A stretch of DNA of 64,000 bases, from the NCBI RefSeq assembly GCF_051401765.1, contig NW_027480542.1, positions 248,001-312,000 on the forward strand, given 5' to 3'. This DNA comes from Calliopsis andreniformis. Taxonomy: Eukaryota > Arthropoda > Insecta > Hymenoptera > Andrenidae. Made by a program: the position numbers and the translations under genes. The notes under the pieces are model-generated. The model did not search any database, was not told the DNA's origin, and saw nothing but the letters and a program-made list of their open reading frames with translations. Shown here piece by piece: positions 22,280 through 33,567 of the stretch; the stretch's first letter is position 1, and every line of letters begins with the position of its first letter.

Positions 22280-24000
22280 AAAAATATCCTTTAGAATGTC
22301 CTAGAACGATAACTGTAAAAGTAGATATCGACTTGTCAATCTTGAAAAGTCACGTGACTACCCTACCCCTTTAATAGGTTTCATGCGACTTAATTTTTAT
22401 TTCTATTCAATCTACATGTTACTACATTAAGCAAATACTATATACATAGGTATCTTTTAATGAAAAAAATGTAATAAAATCTAGAGCATCCGTACTGCTC
22501 TTGAAAAAATTAAGATTCCTAGATGCTGGCTTAGGTTAATAGACTTTAAATATTAACATATCGTCAATTGTCTTTACTTTAATATTAGGATTCTAAATGC
22601 ATAAATTATAGGTGAATATTTGAATGTAGTACATTGTATAAACATTTAGATAAAGATACAAAATATTTACATTGGCTTTATTTTGATCTGTAAACTCTCT
22701 TTGTTGAGGAGCTCTTACCGATGTTGATGATGATAAGTCATACCACACATCAAAGAGATTCTTGTTTTCGGTTTTTCCAGCCCATTGTCGAAGTTCATAG
22801 TTTCTAAATATAAGCAGTTTCTTTTATCCAATCATGTTTTCAATAAATTTCATTGCGTAATTATGGGTATGATTAATAGAAGTATTTTCTTGTTCAGTAA
22901 ATATTTTGTCGATTTTATCAAATACTTTTTCATACTCTATTGCATTTTCGTTGAGTGGATACAATCCACATGTTTGAAATCCATTCTATCTAATCAGCTT
23001 CGACCGAAATACTCGTTTTCGCAGGTTTATGCTTAGAATCCAAAATTAGGATGTCCTGTATCTGACAAGTTACTGATGTAAGCCTTTAACTTCTAAAATA
23101 GCTTGTGTCGTTGGTCAACAATCGCTGCCTATTAGAGGAACGGTCTTATTATCACTCGATTGGTAGCTAATAAGCTACCTCCAATGTCTTCATGCTAACG
23201 CCACGATTGCTAGGAAAGGAGTCCGTTCTCTGCCAGTTGTGCGGCTCCTTTTATACTCGAAGTTCTAAAAATACGTCTGCATAGTGTTTCACATTTTAGA
23301 TTGTCTTACTCTATTTTCCGCATTGTTACTATAAATTATTATGATTTGGATAAGTTTTTATAATTATTCATATTAGAAGTATAATATAATGTAACATTTA
23401 CAAAATTGGTAAGAACATTTGATTTATATAACAATATTTAACGACTTATAATTAATTTTTAGCAACAATAGAGGAAAAGAAAGCGTCTGTAAGAAGAGGG
23501 AATAGAAAGTAGGGTAAGGAAGGAATAGACAGCTGAAGACAGAAAAGGATAGAAAGGGAAGTGAGTTAGTAATAGAAGAAAGAAAAGGATAGAAAAGAAC
23601 AGGTGAAGTTAAATAAAAATAAATAAAAGGAATAAATGAGGACAGAATCTGTCGGCGCGTTACACGTGTCATGCATAATTTTCGAGATATTTATACGTTT
23701 TCAAATAATATAGATACACAAACGCAATATCACTGCGAAAACATTACGGTGGAAATACCATATTTATGATCTGTCGGTACATATGTATGTTTTGAAACTT
23801 GGATCTATCAACATTAACAGATCGTAATAGCAACATCGCGGATCTTATTCAAATTTTGATACATTGTAATCTTCAACGGTGTGTAATTTATTTCAAAGGG
23901 TTTTTCAAAATTTTGAAAGTGATGTATTTTGCTTGAAGTACAGTGAAAACTTTTTTTAAAAATTCATAACTCCTGAATTAATAAACACATGAAACCCAGC
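22280..24000. repeat. Unassigned intron sequence with purine-rich tract
   Basis: I see no gene. At about 23468-23640 the + strand is almost entirely purine with AGAAAGGAT- and GGAATAGA-like words repeated irregularly, a low-complexity GA tract. The frame on the opposite strand there is an artefact of this composition. Confidence 0.5.
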
Positions 24001-24990
24001 TTGTGCTTATTTATAGCGAAGACATTGATGTTGTGATGTTGCGCATAGCGCTGTCGCCGTTTTGTGAAATTACGCGAAGTTAGTGAAAAGAAGGATCGTA
24101 CGGCCCCCTTGCGGAACACATGCCGAGAGACGCCTCCTGGAGGAAAATATCGTGAATTTGGAATCGCCGCTACTTTCGGGTGCCTCCGTGCCGAGCACGC
24201 ACGACGTTTCAGGGCCGTGGAGGCAGCCTGAGGGACCCTGAGGCTGTCCCCGTCCCCGTCCCCTGCCCGTGCAGTTTCCGGATTCAGGCGCCGTATCTAC
24301 ACCGGATGGTACAGGGGCCCTCCCCCCTCAGAGTTGAGGGACTTGCCGCCTCCGCGGTGGACCAGAAAGCTTGAGGAAAATCAACCAACCAGCTGAGGGA
24401 TGGTCTCGTGGTGCTGCCCTTCTACAAAGGCTCAAGCGGAAGGCGAGGGTGGAGACGAGCGCGGAGATCGATGTTCAGACGGTAGTTTCCATAGGAAGTC
24501 CTGGGGGAAGTCTCCGCGATGCCAAGCAAATACGGTTCGTCACCGCAGAGGAGCGGGGCCTCGCTCCTCGCATACGCGCCTGAACCAGAGCGAGTACGCA
24601 GAGGGGCTGTAGCGAATGGGGGGGGGGGCATGCGCGAGTGCCAATCGTCGTCACTCGTTGCTGATACGTGACGGAAGATCGCTAGCGAATAGAGCAATAA
24701 GTACAATAAAATAAATAGTACAATAATAAATTGCTTTGGTCCCTAATTACCGGGCACGAAGTGCCGTTAGTGCTAGGCGCAATTCGGGTTTCCCCCGGGG
24801 CGTCTCCGATATCGCGGTATTATGTAATTTGCCGTCTTGTTTCGCTTATTCCGGTGTCAGTAAGATCGACGCAATTTTTGTAACGGGCGAGTCCGCGTGT
24901 ACAGAGATTGTGAGGGCACGTGTTTGTTTCGTAAATTTCGTAAATTTTTTTTTTTTTTGTTTTTGTTAAAATAAAGTGGAACCAAGAAAA
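24000..24990. other. Second GC-rich block of unknown class
   Basis: A sharp rise in GC (CCCCGTCCCCGTCCCCTGCCC near 24250) ends at a T15 tract near 24945-24958. A G9 run followed by CATGC at about 24619-24632 resembles the one near 20070. Overlapping frames on both strands lack domains. A retroelement leader or 3' region is possible, but nothing here identifies it. Confidence 0.35.
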
Positions 24991-24999
24991 AAAGATGAG

Positions 25000-25766
25000 A
25001 TTGCCGCTCACGCGCTGCGAGAACCAATGGAAGAGTTTAGAAGAAGCAGCGTACGTAAGGGAAAGTGATCTAGCCGTTTTTCAGATTGTATCGCGTATTC
25101 AATTAACAAAGGCACAAAGTAAAAAAAATCTGATCGGTTCGGCCTTTGGCACAGGTGTTATGGGTACTTTAAAGTAAAAAAAACGTGGACACTTGAATGT
25201 TTCTATGATTTTTTTAAAAGTGGCATCATGTTTTGTGAAAAGTGGTAATTAACTCATTTTCTATGTTATTTGGAAATGACCTGTATACGATGAAAAAAAA
25301 TTCTCACTAAATTTCCGAGGAAATGCGCTTAAAGAGAAACCTTTCAGCTTTCCAAAACACCCTTGCAATTTTCCTACTATTACTCAGTCGTAAATTATAG
25401 GTGTTCAACGTTAAAAGTGTCATTTTTCATGCAACAGTAAATAACGTGGTAACAAAAAATGGTAAAACAAATCTAAAAAAAGGAAATTAAAGGGAAAATT
25501 TGCCGCTTTAGAAGTATTTAAATGGATTCGCGAAGAAAAATTTCTTTCATCCCATGCATCACTTCAAAGTTGACAAAAATTTTTAACAATTTTTTTATTG
25601 CGCTTTATCTTGAAAAAAATGGCATTATACTGCACAAAAAATTAGCTGGGTACATGATTTCAAAACTAGAAACTTCAAGCTAAAAAATGGCTGCTTTCAA
25701 TATTTTTTATACCTATTGTTTATGGAGATGCACCCACTTGAAAATGATCAAATTTTTTGCAAAATT
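25000..25766. other. Unassigned intron sequence
   Basis: AT-rich, with many A8 runs and no supported gene or repeat partner. Confidence 0.4.
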
Positions 25767-26051
25767 TTAGTGGATCGTTAATTTTGTGCACCAGTGTAGT
25801 TGTCTATATGGAACGTTCTTCATTTCATATTTCTCTGTATCGCTTGAAGGACCATCGCTCTTTGATAATTTCAAACCCGATTCGATCGGTGTTTTACTGG
25901 TTTTGCATTCTATCATGTTATACTCATCTAACAATTTTTGTATGTACTGCTCTTGTGATAATTTCATGGTTTGATCAGTGCAACTTATACTTATTCTTAG
26001 TAAATAAGACGCTGAACCTATATCTCTTATTTCATACTTCGACGTTAACAA
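25767..26051 (-). pseudogene. Copia 1 RT end and connector
   Basis: It reads SKYEIRDIGSASYLLRISIS, LSQEQYIQKLLDEYNM and CKTSKTPIESGLKL, the conserved segment after the YVDD box of copia RT. The preceding RT region (26052-26427) has several stops. RNase H is missing, so the element is cut at 25767. Confidence 0.75.
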
Positions 26052-26427
26052 TGCTTTCGCCTTTTCTAACGCACTCGTATTTTTGCTAAATAGTACAATA
26101 TCATCTACATATATAGTTAGTATTAGATCACAATAAGTATATACGCAATTATTACTAATTAATCTATGAAAACCGTTTTCGACTAAGAACGTATTGATTG
26201 CATTGTTTCAATTACGACCTGATTGCTTCAACCCATAAATAGGTTTCTTCAGTTTCGCCACTTTAGTATCTAACCCGTTATATCCTGACGGTAACCGCAT
26301 ATAAATTTCTTGTAACATCTAGATGGTGTACTTTCCAACCCCGACATTTTGATATCGCTAACAATAACCTAATTGTTGAAATACTTGCGACTGGAGCATA
26401 AGATTCAAAGTAGTCTACATTCTTTTT

Positions 26428-27069
26428 CTAACCAAAGCCCTGCGCCAGTAGTCTCGCTTTGTATCTAACGATATTTCCTGTATGATCTGTCTTAACTTTA
26501 TATACCCACTTGCTGCCAATACATTGCATGTGTTCTATCTTGTCAATTATTTCCCAAGTATTCCTACTTTCTAAACTTTGTAGTTCGTCATCCATAGCTA
26601 CTTTCCATTCTTTGGATTGACGTAGGGACATTGCACGATCAAATGTTACTGGTTCTATTATCTCGGTTAAGTTGATCTCCATGTTTTTAGACTTACCTTT
26701 GCAACCCCAGAGGTTTCTCATTACCTTTCCTCGTCGTCCTGGACGAATAGGTGTTTCTACAATTTTCTCGTCATCGTTTTCTACCTTCTGTGTCTCATTC
26801 TTAGTTTCACCTAGCTCAATATTTACTTCTTCCGTTTCTTCCGCTATATTTTCCCCAAAGTTTCCTAATACTTCATATGTGTTTTTCCTGTACATATAAT
26901 CAAATCCACAGATCTCCTCCGCAAACTCTATATGCTTTGAGTGTATAGTATCATCTGTTGAAGAGTCCCATAATCTGTACCCTCTAGTTCGATTTGAATA
27001 ACCTACAAATGTACACTCTTTCGCTCTTGAGTTAAGTTTGCCATGCTTAGGAAAGTGCACATATGCCAA
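26428..27069 (-). pseudogene. Copia 1 integrase end and RT start
   Basis: The frame opens at AYVHFPKHGKLNSRAKECTF and continues YSNRTRGYRLWD, a conserved segment just after the integrase core in copia polyproteins. An acidic linker follows, then the RT N terminus (WKVAMDDELQSLESRNTWEI, GSKWVYKVK, RYKARLLAQGFG). The integrase DDE core upstream is absent. Confidence 0.8.
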
Positions 27070-27084
27070 ACATCCGAAAACTCT

Positions 27085-27200
27085 TTTAAGGGTTAAGGGA
27101 TGAACTCAGCTCCGTGGGTTTTCGTGGGTTTTCGAAGCTTCTCGAAGCTTCTCGAATATTGCGGCGCGTAGCCGAGTTTTCTTACACAATAGATTTCTTC
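27085..27200. other. Insertion/deletion scar in copia 1 with short repeats
   Basis: Between the protease and the integrase end lies a foreign-looking GC-rich patch with GTGGGTTTTC and GAAGCTTCTC each repeated twice in tandem (27117-27160). It replaces the entire integrase core. Confidence 0.45.
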
Positions 27201-27971
27201 TTACGTTAGGAACATAATACACATATACAATGTAATACTGAATGTATTATTGCCTACATAGGTTTCTATATTAATGTCGCCAACGCCTACTGCTTTTAAA
27301 TTATTTAGTGCGCTGCTATCTGCTGAATAAATGGTTTCGTCAACGATAGGCTTATAATTACTAAACCAATCTTTGCTTTTGCATATATGATGTGTCGCAC
27401 CACTGTCTATTAACCATGAATTATCAAGTTGTACATTATTTAATTCAAGCAAGAATGCATCTTTGTACTTACATTGACTTGACGTACCACTTTTCCAATT
27501 CGTCTTTTTATCTTTTATTTTTGACCTACAATTAACAGCTATATGTCCTTGTCTTCCGCAGACAAAGCACTTCCTCTTCTCCTTCTTGTGTTTAATCTGT
27601 TTACGTGATGTTCCTTTGGTCTGGTTGTATGCCTCTTTCCGCTCTTCGGTGCATTTAGGCTCCTTCGCTGCTCTCCTCTCGTGCTCGCTGAGTAACATCC
27701 CTTTGACTTCTGTCAACTTGAATTTTTCATCATCGAGATTTGCCAATGCCATTACGATCCCTTCGTAATTATCTGGTAAACCGCATAGCATTGAGTATGC
27801 CAAATCATCATCGCTTATTTCATAACCAGCTGCCTTAAGACTGTCACTGCATATTTTCATTCTGGACAGATACGACATCATGGTTTCATCAGGCTCGAGT
27901 TTTATGGAAACCATTTGTTTCTTAAGTTGAAATATTCTTGGCCGAGATTTCGGCTCGAAGACTTTGGCCAA
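27201..27971 (-). pseudogene. Copia 1 gag and protease
   Basis: It starts AKVFEPKSRPRIFQLKKQM, has the copia gag repeats (MSYLSRMKICSDSLKAAG, LCGLPDNYEGIV), a CCHC knuckle (CFVCGRQGHIAVNC) and the protease active site (WLIDSGATHHIC). It ends soon after the protease at CIMFLT. Upstream gag codons to 28168 are present but carry stops (such as the TGA after MALIQREL) and shifts. Confidence 0.85.
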
Positions 27972-28384
27972 AGTTTGCTAAGCCTCAGATGCCCTTTCGC
28001 AATCTATTATGTGAATTTGATGGTCTGATTCAATATTGAGTGCTATTGTGGCCAAAGCTTTTTTTCTTCCTTTCGATTAAATTTTTCTCTTGCCTCTACG
28101 TTCTCTGCCGGCTGCTCAATAGCTTCGCTGGTCACGTGTTGTCACAATTCACGTTGAATCAAAGCCATTTTTGTATTATATTTTCACGAACGATAATTAC
28201 TTCCATTTAATTTATCAATTCGATCTACAAGCTGAGTTGAATTTGCCATTTATGCGTTATAGTTTTCATTCGTATGTTATTCAAACACGTGCTTTCACGA
28301 ACAGAACCTTATGTGTCCTTTCCCTCGTGTATATTCTTGTTCACTTTCTACTTACTTGCTTCGATTTGCTCAGTGAAATCGTTA

Positions 28385-28400
28385 CCTGGGCCCATAACCT
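28385..28400 (-). promoter_or_regulatory. Copia primer-binding site
   Basis: On the minus strand the text AGGTTATGGGCCCAGG is the GGTTATGGGCCCAG form common at copia primer-binding sites (initiator tRNA-Met type). It lies about 215 bases upstream of the gag start. The 5' LTR should therefore lie at higher coordinates from about 28404; a TCTATATAAC box near 28510 fits, but its far end was not found. Confidence 0.55.
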
Positions 28401-28904
28401 TGTTGGATTGATGAGAGAATAAACTACAAGTTTAGTGTAAAATTGAACATTATATTCTTTAGCATCTTACTGCGCAACCACACAGTTATGCATACAAAAA
28501 ATGTGTTATATAGAACGTAACTCAATCAGCGCTGCGTTCGCACACGCTTCGTGCGTCTCCATTATCGGGTGCATTTCAAATGTGGGACAAATGTCCATCA
28601 AACTCCATTTGTTTTCTTTACCGAGAGTCTTTAAAAAATACTGACATTTTAAAATTGGGTCTATGAAAATTTGTTGAAATTCACGGATCCATCAAATCCT
28701 TCTCGTGCGGTATGCATTATCGATCGAGCATTGCCGCGTGTTGACGTTAATTTTAATGAGTTTTCATAGAACCAACTTTTGAATATTTATATTTTTGGAA
28801 AACTGTCCGTAAAGAGCACCAATTGAGGCTATACAGTACTCCCGGGATATAAGTTGGCACGTGTGCCAAGTCACAACATATACCCGGGTGTCTTTTTTAG
28901 TTTT

Positions 28905-29745
28905 CGAAATATTCGCAAAAATGTTTTCAATATTAAAAAGTGTGATCGGAATTGGTCTGGGTTAGGTTCATTAGCGGGCAGGGGTTTGGGGAGGAGCGGC
29001 AGCTTCTCCCCAAAATAATAGACACGTTCCTACTTGTTTATTCCTTTATATCTTCAGTTATTTTATATGTATCTGGCATTACTTGAAAAAAAGCATCCAG
29101 TTATTCCTCAAAACCGAATGATCTTTTAAATACAAATTTTGCCAGATAGTGGTTGAAATGATATTCTGTACGACTATACGTAGGAATATTGCCACGAATA
29201 TCTCTCCATACTCATTCAATATTCTGGGTATGGACATCTGTGATTGGATCAACGAAATTTTTGAATGATTCACTACAAAATGTTGATATATATATATATT
29301 TTTATCAATTTGTTCATATGCTTTCGAACAATCACTATGGATTATCGTTCCAGGAGCAATCTTTTTTACAATAAGAGGCAGTAATACTTCTGTTTTAGGG
29401 GACAGAATTGGTACTACAAATATCTTTTTTGTGTCACGGTCTATACCACCGAAAATCCATATGTTCCGTAATAAGTCGTCCACGATTATACTTTCGACGT
29501 CCAAATTTGGATTCATCGATTTCTACAATAATTAATGCACAACGTTACGAACGATTTGTTCGAAACTGATAATAATGAACCGTCTTTCCTCGAATTCTTT
29601 CGACATCATAAGAAATATCAACAATATAGGTTTCAGTGAGAAAGGTAAACAGAAGCTGTCGCTAACAAATCTAACCCAGACCTATTTCGATCACTCTTTT
29701 CAATATTGAAAACTTTCTTTGCGAATATCTCGAAAACTAAGGAAA
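28905..29745. repeat. Inverted repeat pair around the Merlin fragment
   Basis: The segment 28905-28975 (TTAGTTTTCGAAATATTCGC through GGTCTGGGTTAGG) is matched in inverted orientation by about 29668-29745 at roughly 85-90% by eye. The pair brackets the Merlin catalytic region and may be its terminal repeats or two copies of an unrelated short repeat. No target duplication was seen. Confidence 0.5.
29060..29530 (-). pseudogene. Merlin (IS1595/ISXO2-like) transposase fragment
   Basis: The frame 29516-29079 contains LLRNIWIFGGIDRDTKKIFVVP, KIAPGTIIHSDCSKAY and NIYIYQHFVVNHS. The neighbouring frames complete the catalytic set: IDESKFGRRK with the first aspartate just upstream (about 29525-29500), HSDC with the second, and HTQNIE with the glutamate near 29225, followed at once by TGA where arginine is usual. 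YSRTEYHFNHYLAKFVFKRSF follows. This is the ISXO2 domain of Merlin transposons. Two or more frameshifts and a stop make it inactive, and the N-terminal region is not resolved. Confidence 0.75.
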
Positions 29746-30250
29746 TATACTGAAGCCACTCTTCCCCAGGAATGCCTTCTGAATACGATGTAGTACATTC
29801 GATGCAAATTGCATCATCTATTTGGTCCCATTCAGCGAAGTATCTTCATGCATTTTCGTCCGATTCAAAAAAGAAATACATATTTTTTTCTATCTTCTTT
29901 TTTTCCTTCTCCTTGTCTTTGTTTTTATCGTGCTTCCTCTGCTTCATTTTTTTCTTCATAGCTTTGTCTTAATGTGTTTTGTTTAATCTTTACTGCTTAA
30001 ATTATTCTTTTTTAGGTGTGTCCGTATATATTGTGCTTTTTCTTTTACTACTGTTTGTTTTACCTTCTTGGTATGGTCCTGCTTTGAAAAATCGTCATAT
30101 GTCTTCCAATACAAATGAAGTTAAAACTGTAAATAAATCGTTTAAAGGTAATGACTCAATTTTGTGTATATTATATAGTTTTTTTTCACTTGTTAGTTAT
30201 TGCTTTTTCAACGACGCAGATTTTCTTCCAGAATATTTTTCTACTTTATC

Positions 30251-30650
30251 TTATGCCATGCAGTTCCAAACCATCGAGGAGCCTCCGCCGTGCTTTACAG
30301 TCGGTTGTAGATTTTTTAATTCTCGTTCTCTATTAGGTTTTCTCCAAATATTTTTTTTACCGTTATATCCAAAAATACTAAATTTCGAGTCGTCTGAGAA
30401 AATAAGTTTTTTCCAAAGGGTATTGCTTTGATTTCTGCATTCCTTCATAAATGATAGTCTCTTTATTCCATTATTTTGTTAAGTTTATTAATGAGGGGCT
30501 TCTTTCTCAGTGTCTGACCATGAAAATTTTCACTTCTCAATATTCTTTGACAAGTTTCAGCAGAAACCTTCTTATTGAACATGTTACACATTGTGGTTAA
30601 CTTTCGCCCTATTATCGTGACGTCCGATCCTGTATCATACTAGAATCGCA
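30251..30650 (-). pseudogene. Tc1-like transposase relic
   Basis: The frame 30448-30251 reads WKKLIFSDDSKFSIFG (first catalytic aspartate region) and then LQPTVKHGGGSSMVWNCMA. Upstream to about 30650 another frame gives VSAETCQRILRSENFHG and KKPLINKL, the end of the DNA-binding region. The second aspartate and glutamate blocks are absent. It belongs to a different Tc1-like family from the element at 6355-7320. Confidence 0.7.
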
Positions 30651-30921
30651 AAATTTTATTCAAAACCGCCGCGTTTACGTATATGCGACGCCCGTGTTGA
30701 GTGCTCGAAATCGATTTTATAGTTAAGTATTTTGTCTGCCCCGCGTAGCAGTTAATGTTTTGCGTCTTGCGTTCTTCAACGCGCCCTACCTCGACCGAAT
30801 AGGTCATACGGGCATTCGCAACACTCTGCCAGATATTCGGGCTCCATTCTCAATGCCTCCGGAGCGACACTGCTACTTCCGCTTGCCACCTCGAGTCCAT
30901 ACCCAATCCAGGAACCCTCGC

Positions 30922-32335
30922 TTAGCCTTGCGCTGAGGCGAGCGGGGTTTGATCCTGGCCCGAGGATCCGGATTCCGTCGGGAGGGCGGAAACGCCGACT
31001 AGACTGAGTCCCGCCGAATCAGCAGGATCGCCAGTCATGAGCTCTCGAGTCTCGGATAGATCGACAATCTGATCAGTGGCCTTATGCGTTCGAGCGACTT
31101 TGGCTTCCATGACGGTTCTGGCGAATCTCCTGAACTCCCGGTACAATCGTTCGTTTTCGACAAGATCGGCTTCCTCCATTGACCATACAGTGCCGTGGAC
31201 AGTCGAATAGAACGTGGCTCGACGTTTCTGCCTCACCACATTCGCATCTGTCGTCCGGTACCAAGGCAAATCCATACAGCTTGGCTCGGAAGTCTCCGTG
31301 CCCGCTAAGGAATTGGACCACATAATGATCAATTGTCAACCAACGCACATTGAGGCGGTCTGACACGTACCTGAAGAAGTGGAACGTAGTGCTGCCCTTC
31401 GTCGACGCCGACCACCTTCTTTGCCACACTGCTAGGGCTTCTCTCCTTACCTCGGCGATTGCCTCGGCTTCGGTGATTGCCCCTGTCTCTAAGTCATTTT
31501 GACTTATTCGACACTCGCCAAACTTTATGTCTCTTGCTTTCCGGGCATTATAGACGCATGCTCTCTCCGTTATCACCAGATCTATGGGCAACACACCCGC
31601 GATCACAGAGATCGTATCAGTGGATACGCCAAGTAAAACCTTCCTCTGCACCCTCGTGAGTTTGGTCCTCAACTTGGGCCCGAGAAGGTTCGCCCAGTCC
31701 GCGGCGGCGTACGCTACGATCGAGACGAAAAGGTCAGCATACATGATACGCATAGCGCAATGTTCCAACCCCCAATTTGTTCGGGCTAGCCGCTCGAACG
31801 CGTGGAAAATTCGCACGGTTCTGACACTCAGATGTTCTATATGGGATTTAACACCCAGTCTCTCATCAAAGTGCACTCTGAGATACCTAACGGTAGTCCT
31901 CAGAGATACACACCTCCCATATATCTTTATCGAAGGGAGTCTTCCTCTATCCAGAGAATCCTTCAAGAGGATCATCTCGGTCTTGGTCTCTGACAACGTG
32001 AGCTTCTGGCCTGCACACCAGGTAGTCAGCGCGTCCGCGACCGTTTGGCCTCTCGCCTCCAACTGTCTCCTTGAGTCGCCATAGACGAGCACAAAGAGGT
32101 CTTCGGCATAGGCTAGATGTTCTGCGAACAGGAGGTTCGCTATGAGCTGTAGAACCTCGTCAAAGACTAAGTCCCAGCAGCTCGGACCGAGAATCGACCC
32201 CTGCGGACAGCCTTTGGTGACCTTCTTCGCAACACGAGAGCCTTGGGCGACCATGGTCACCTCACGGTCGGCGAAATAGTCAACCATCAGGCGGTAAAGA
32301 TTTCTTGGGCATCCTCGCGTTCTCGAATTCATGAG
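30922..32335 (-). mobile_element. R1-clade non-LTR retrotransposon fragment
   Basis: From about 32330 downwards on the minus strand: NLYRLMVDYFADREV, KGCPQGSILGPSCWDLVFD (RT block), AYAEDLFVLVYGDS where YADD is expected, CAGQKLTLSETKTEMI, and a C-terminal region ending in CECGEAETSSHVLFDCPR, the R1-type zinc finger. Around 31200 the frame shifts and continues as EADLVENERLYREFRRFARTV (30922-31332). The upstream endonuclease and ORF1 are missing. The D-to-E change in the YADD box and the frameshift mark it as dead. Confidence 0.8.
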
Positions 32336-32662
32336 AACAAACTTTGGCGATATGTCCCTTTCTTTTACACGTATTACAAATGGCTTTAAGGAAAGGACAC
32401 GCCGAGCGCTAATAATAATCGCCGCACCCGTTGCATTTTGTTGGGTTAACATGTGATTGACCCGAGTCCGCAAATTCTTTAGATTTTGTTGAATTTGTCG
32501 CCCCGAATACGCAGGTGCTGTTTTCGATTTCGAATGAATAGCATTCACTGTCTCCATTTTGTTTATCGGATTGGCGAGTGTTTGTAACCCCGAGCAAATA
32601 TTTATGTGCGCCTCGAGTTCTTTCGTGACTTCCGCGAGAGTAGCATCCGGGTTTCTTTCCAC
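32336..32662 (-). pseudogene. Gypsy-type gag fragment fused to the R1 piece
   Basis: The frame begins MERNPDATLAEVTKELEAH and runs to about 32440 as gag-like sequence. The knuckle region is then in the +1 frame: CNGCGDYY and, after one stop, CNTCKRKGHIAKVC. In the first frame the same bases run on without a stop into the R1 reverse transcriptase, giving one 526-codon frame by chance. The junction is close to 32330. Confidence 0.65.
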
Positions 32663-33069
32663 AACTCGCCCTTGCTGTGATGAATTCGTTGTTAGTGTAT
32701 ATTTTTGTCTTTAGTCTTCGTAGCTTTCTCTTTTCTACTTTTCCTGACGTATTTACGATTTCCTGTCTATTTTTTCGATTTCTACGTTCTCAAGGGTTCG
32801 TCCTGGCCTGGTCATCATCAAGCACATTTGGCGACCAGACCAGGGTGACCTTAAGGACTGTTCCTTTTCTTTCAACTTTCTCTCCGGTTTTCTCTCCTTT
32901 CCGTTTTCCTTCTCCGTTCTTTCTACTATCACTATCTTTCTTTTCGTGTAGGATTTAAGGGCGGAATTTTCTAAGCGCGGGGCACTTAGTCCGGAGCAAC
33001 CGAGTAGGCACGTCTACAGATTCCTGTATACTTCACATGAGTGTGACAATAAAATAATTGAGAGCTGAA
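32663..33069. other. Unassigned sequence between retroelements
   Basis: Pyrimidine-rich + strand (TTTCTCTTTTC-type runs). TTTGGCGACCAGACC near 32829 resembles a gypsy primer-binding site on the + strand, but no matching element was identified. Confidence 0.3.
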
Positions 33070-33435
33070 TTAGTTGGAGTCAGTTTGTATTATTCGCCTC
33101 AATTCAAACGGTGTTTTGTTCTTATTTTTTCGAGGCGTCACATTACTTACATGACTACTGCATGCTGCGGCTTCTGTCCAAAATTTGGCCGGTAAGCCAC
33201 TACTATGTAATAATGATTTAACACGTTCTATAATAGTTCTATTAGCTCTTTCAGCTTTACCATTACTTTCAGGGTTATAAGGAAATGTTTTTTCGTGGGT
33301 TATCCCATTATCCATTAGAAATTCGTCTAATTCTCTGTTTACGAATTCACGCCCGTTATCCGCTCTCAAACGTTTAATTTTAGTATTAAGCAAATTCTCA
33401 TATTTTCTTTTGAATGCCACCAATTTTTCATACAC
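33070..33435 (-). pseudogene. Copia 2 integrase core fragment
   Basis: It contains LRADNGREFVN (second catalytic aspartate), NGITHEKTFPYNPESNGKAE (catalytic glutamate region) and HSSGLPAKFWTEA. The first aspartate region lies upstream, out of frame with a stop near 33450-33470. The frame is cut soon after TPFELRRI. Confidence 0.8.
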
Positions 33436-33567
33436 TTCGCTTTTCTGTTTTATAAAATACGTAAATTACATACCTGAGTAATCGTCTACCAAAACTAGGA
33501 TATATTTAGATTTGTTCAAAGATTCTACTGGCATTGGGCCACATATGTCACCATGGATTAATTCAAG

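Larger units (their letters stand above)
25767..28175 (-). mobile_element. Copia-type LTR retrotransposon remnant 1
   Basis: On the minus strand: gag start (MALIQREL at about 28168), gag with a CCHC knuckle and protease (27971-27201), a junction with most of the integrase missing (about 27200-27090), the integrase end and RT start (27069-26428), a stop-ridden RT middle (26427-26060) and the RT end/connector (26051-25767). A copia-type primer-binding sequence lies just upstream (28400-28385). The order gag-PR-IN-RT is diagnostic of copia. Confidence 0.85.

Noticed and set aside
23424..23672. Minus-strand hydrophobic frame as membrane protein
   Set aside because: It is the complement of a purine-rich low-complexity tract.
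30016..30147. Extra SUCO exon between 11211 and 40184
   Set aside because: In the required phase it contains a TGA, and its donor phase does not fit the 40184 acceptor.
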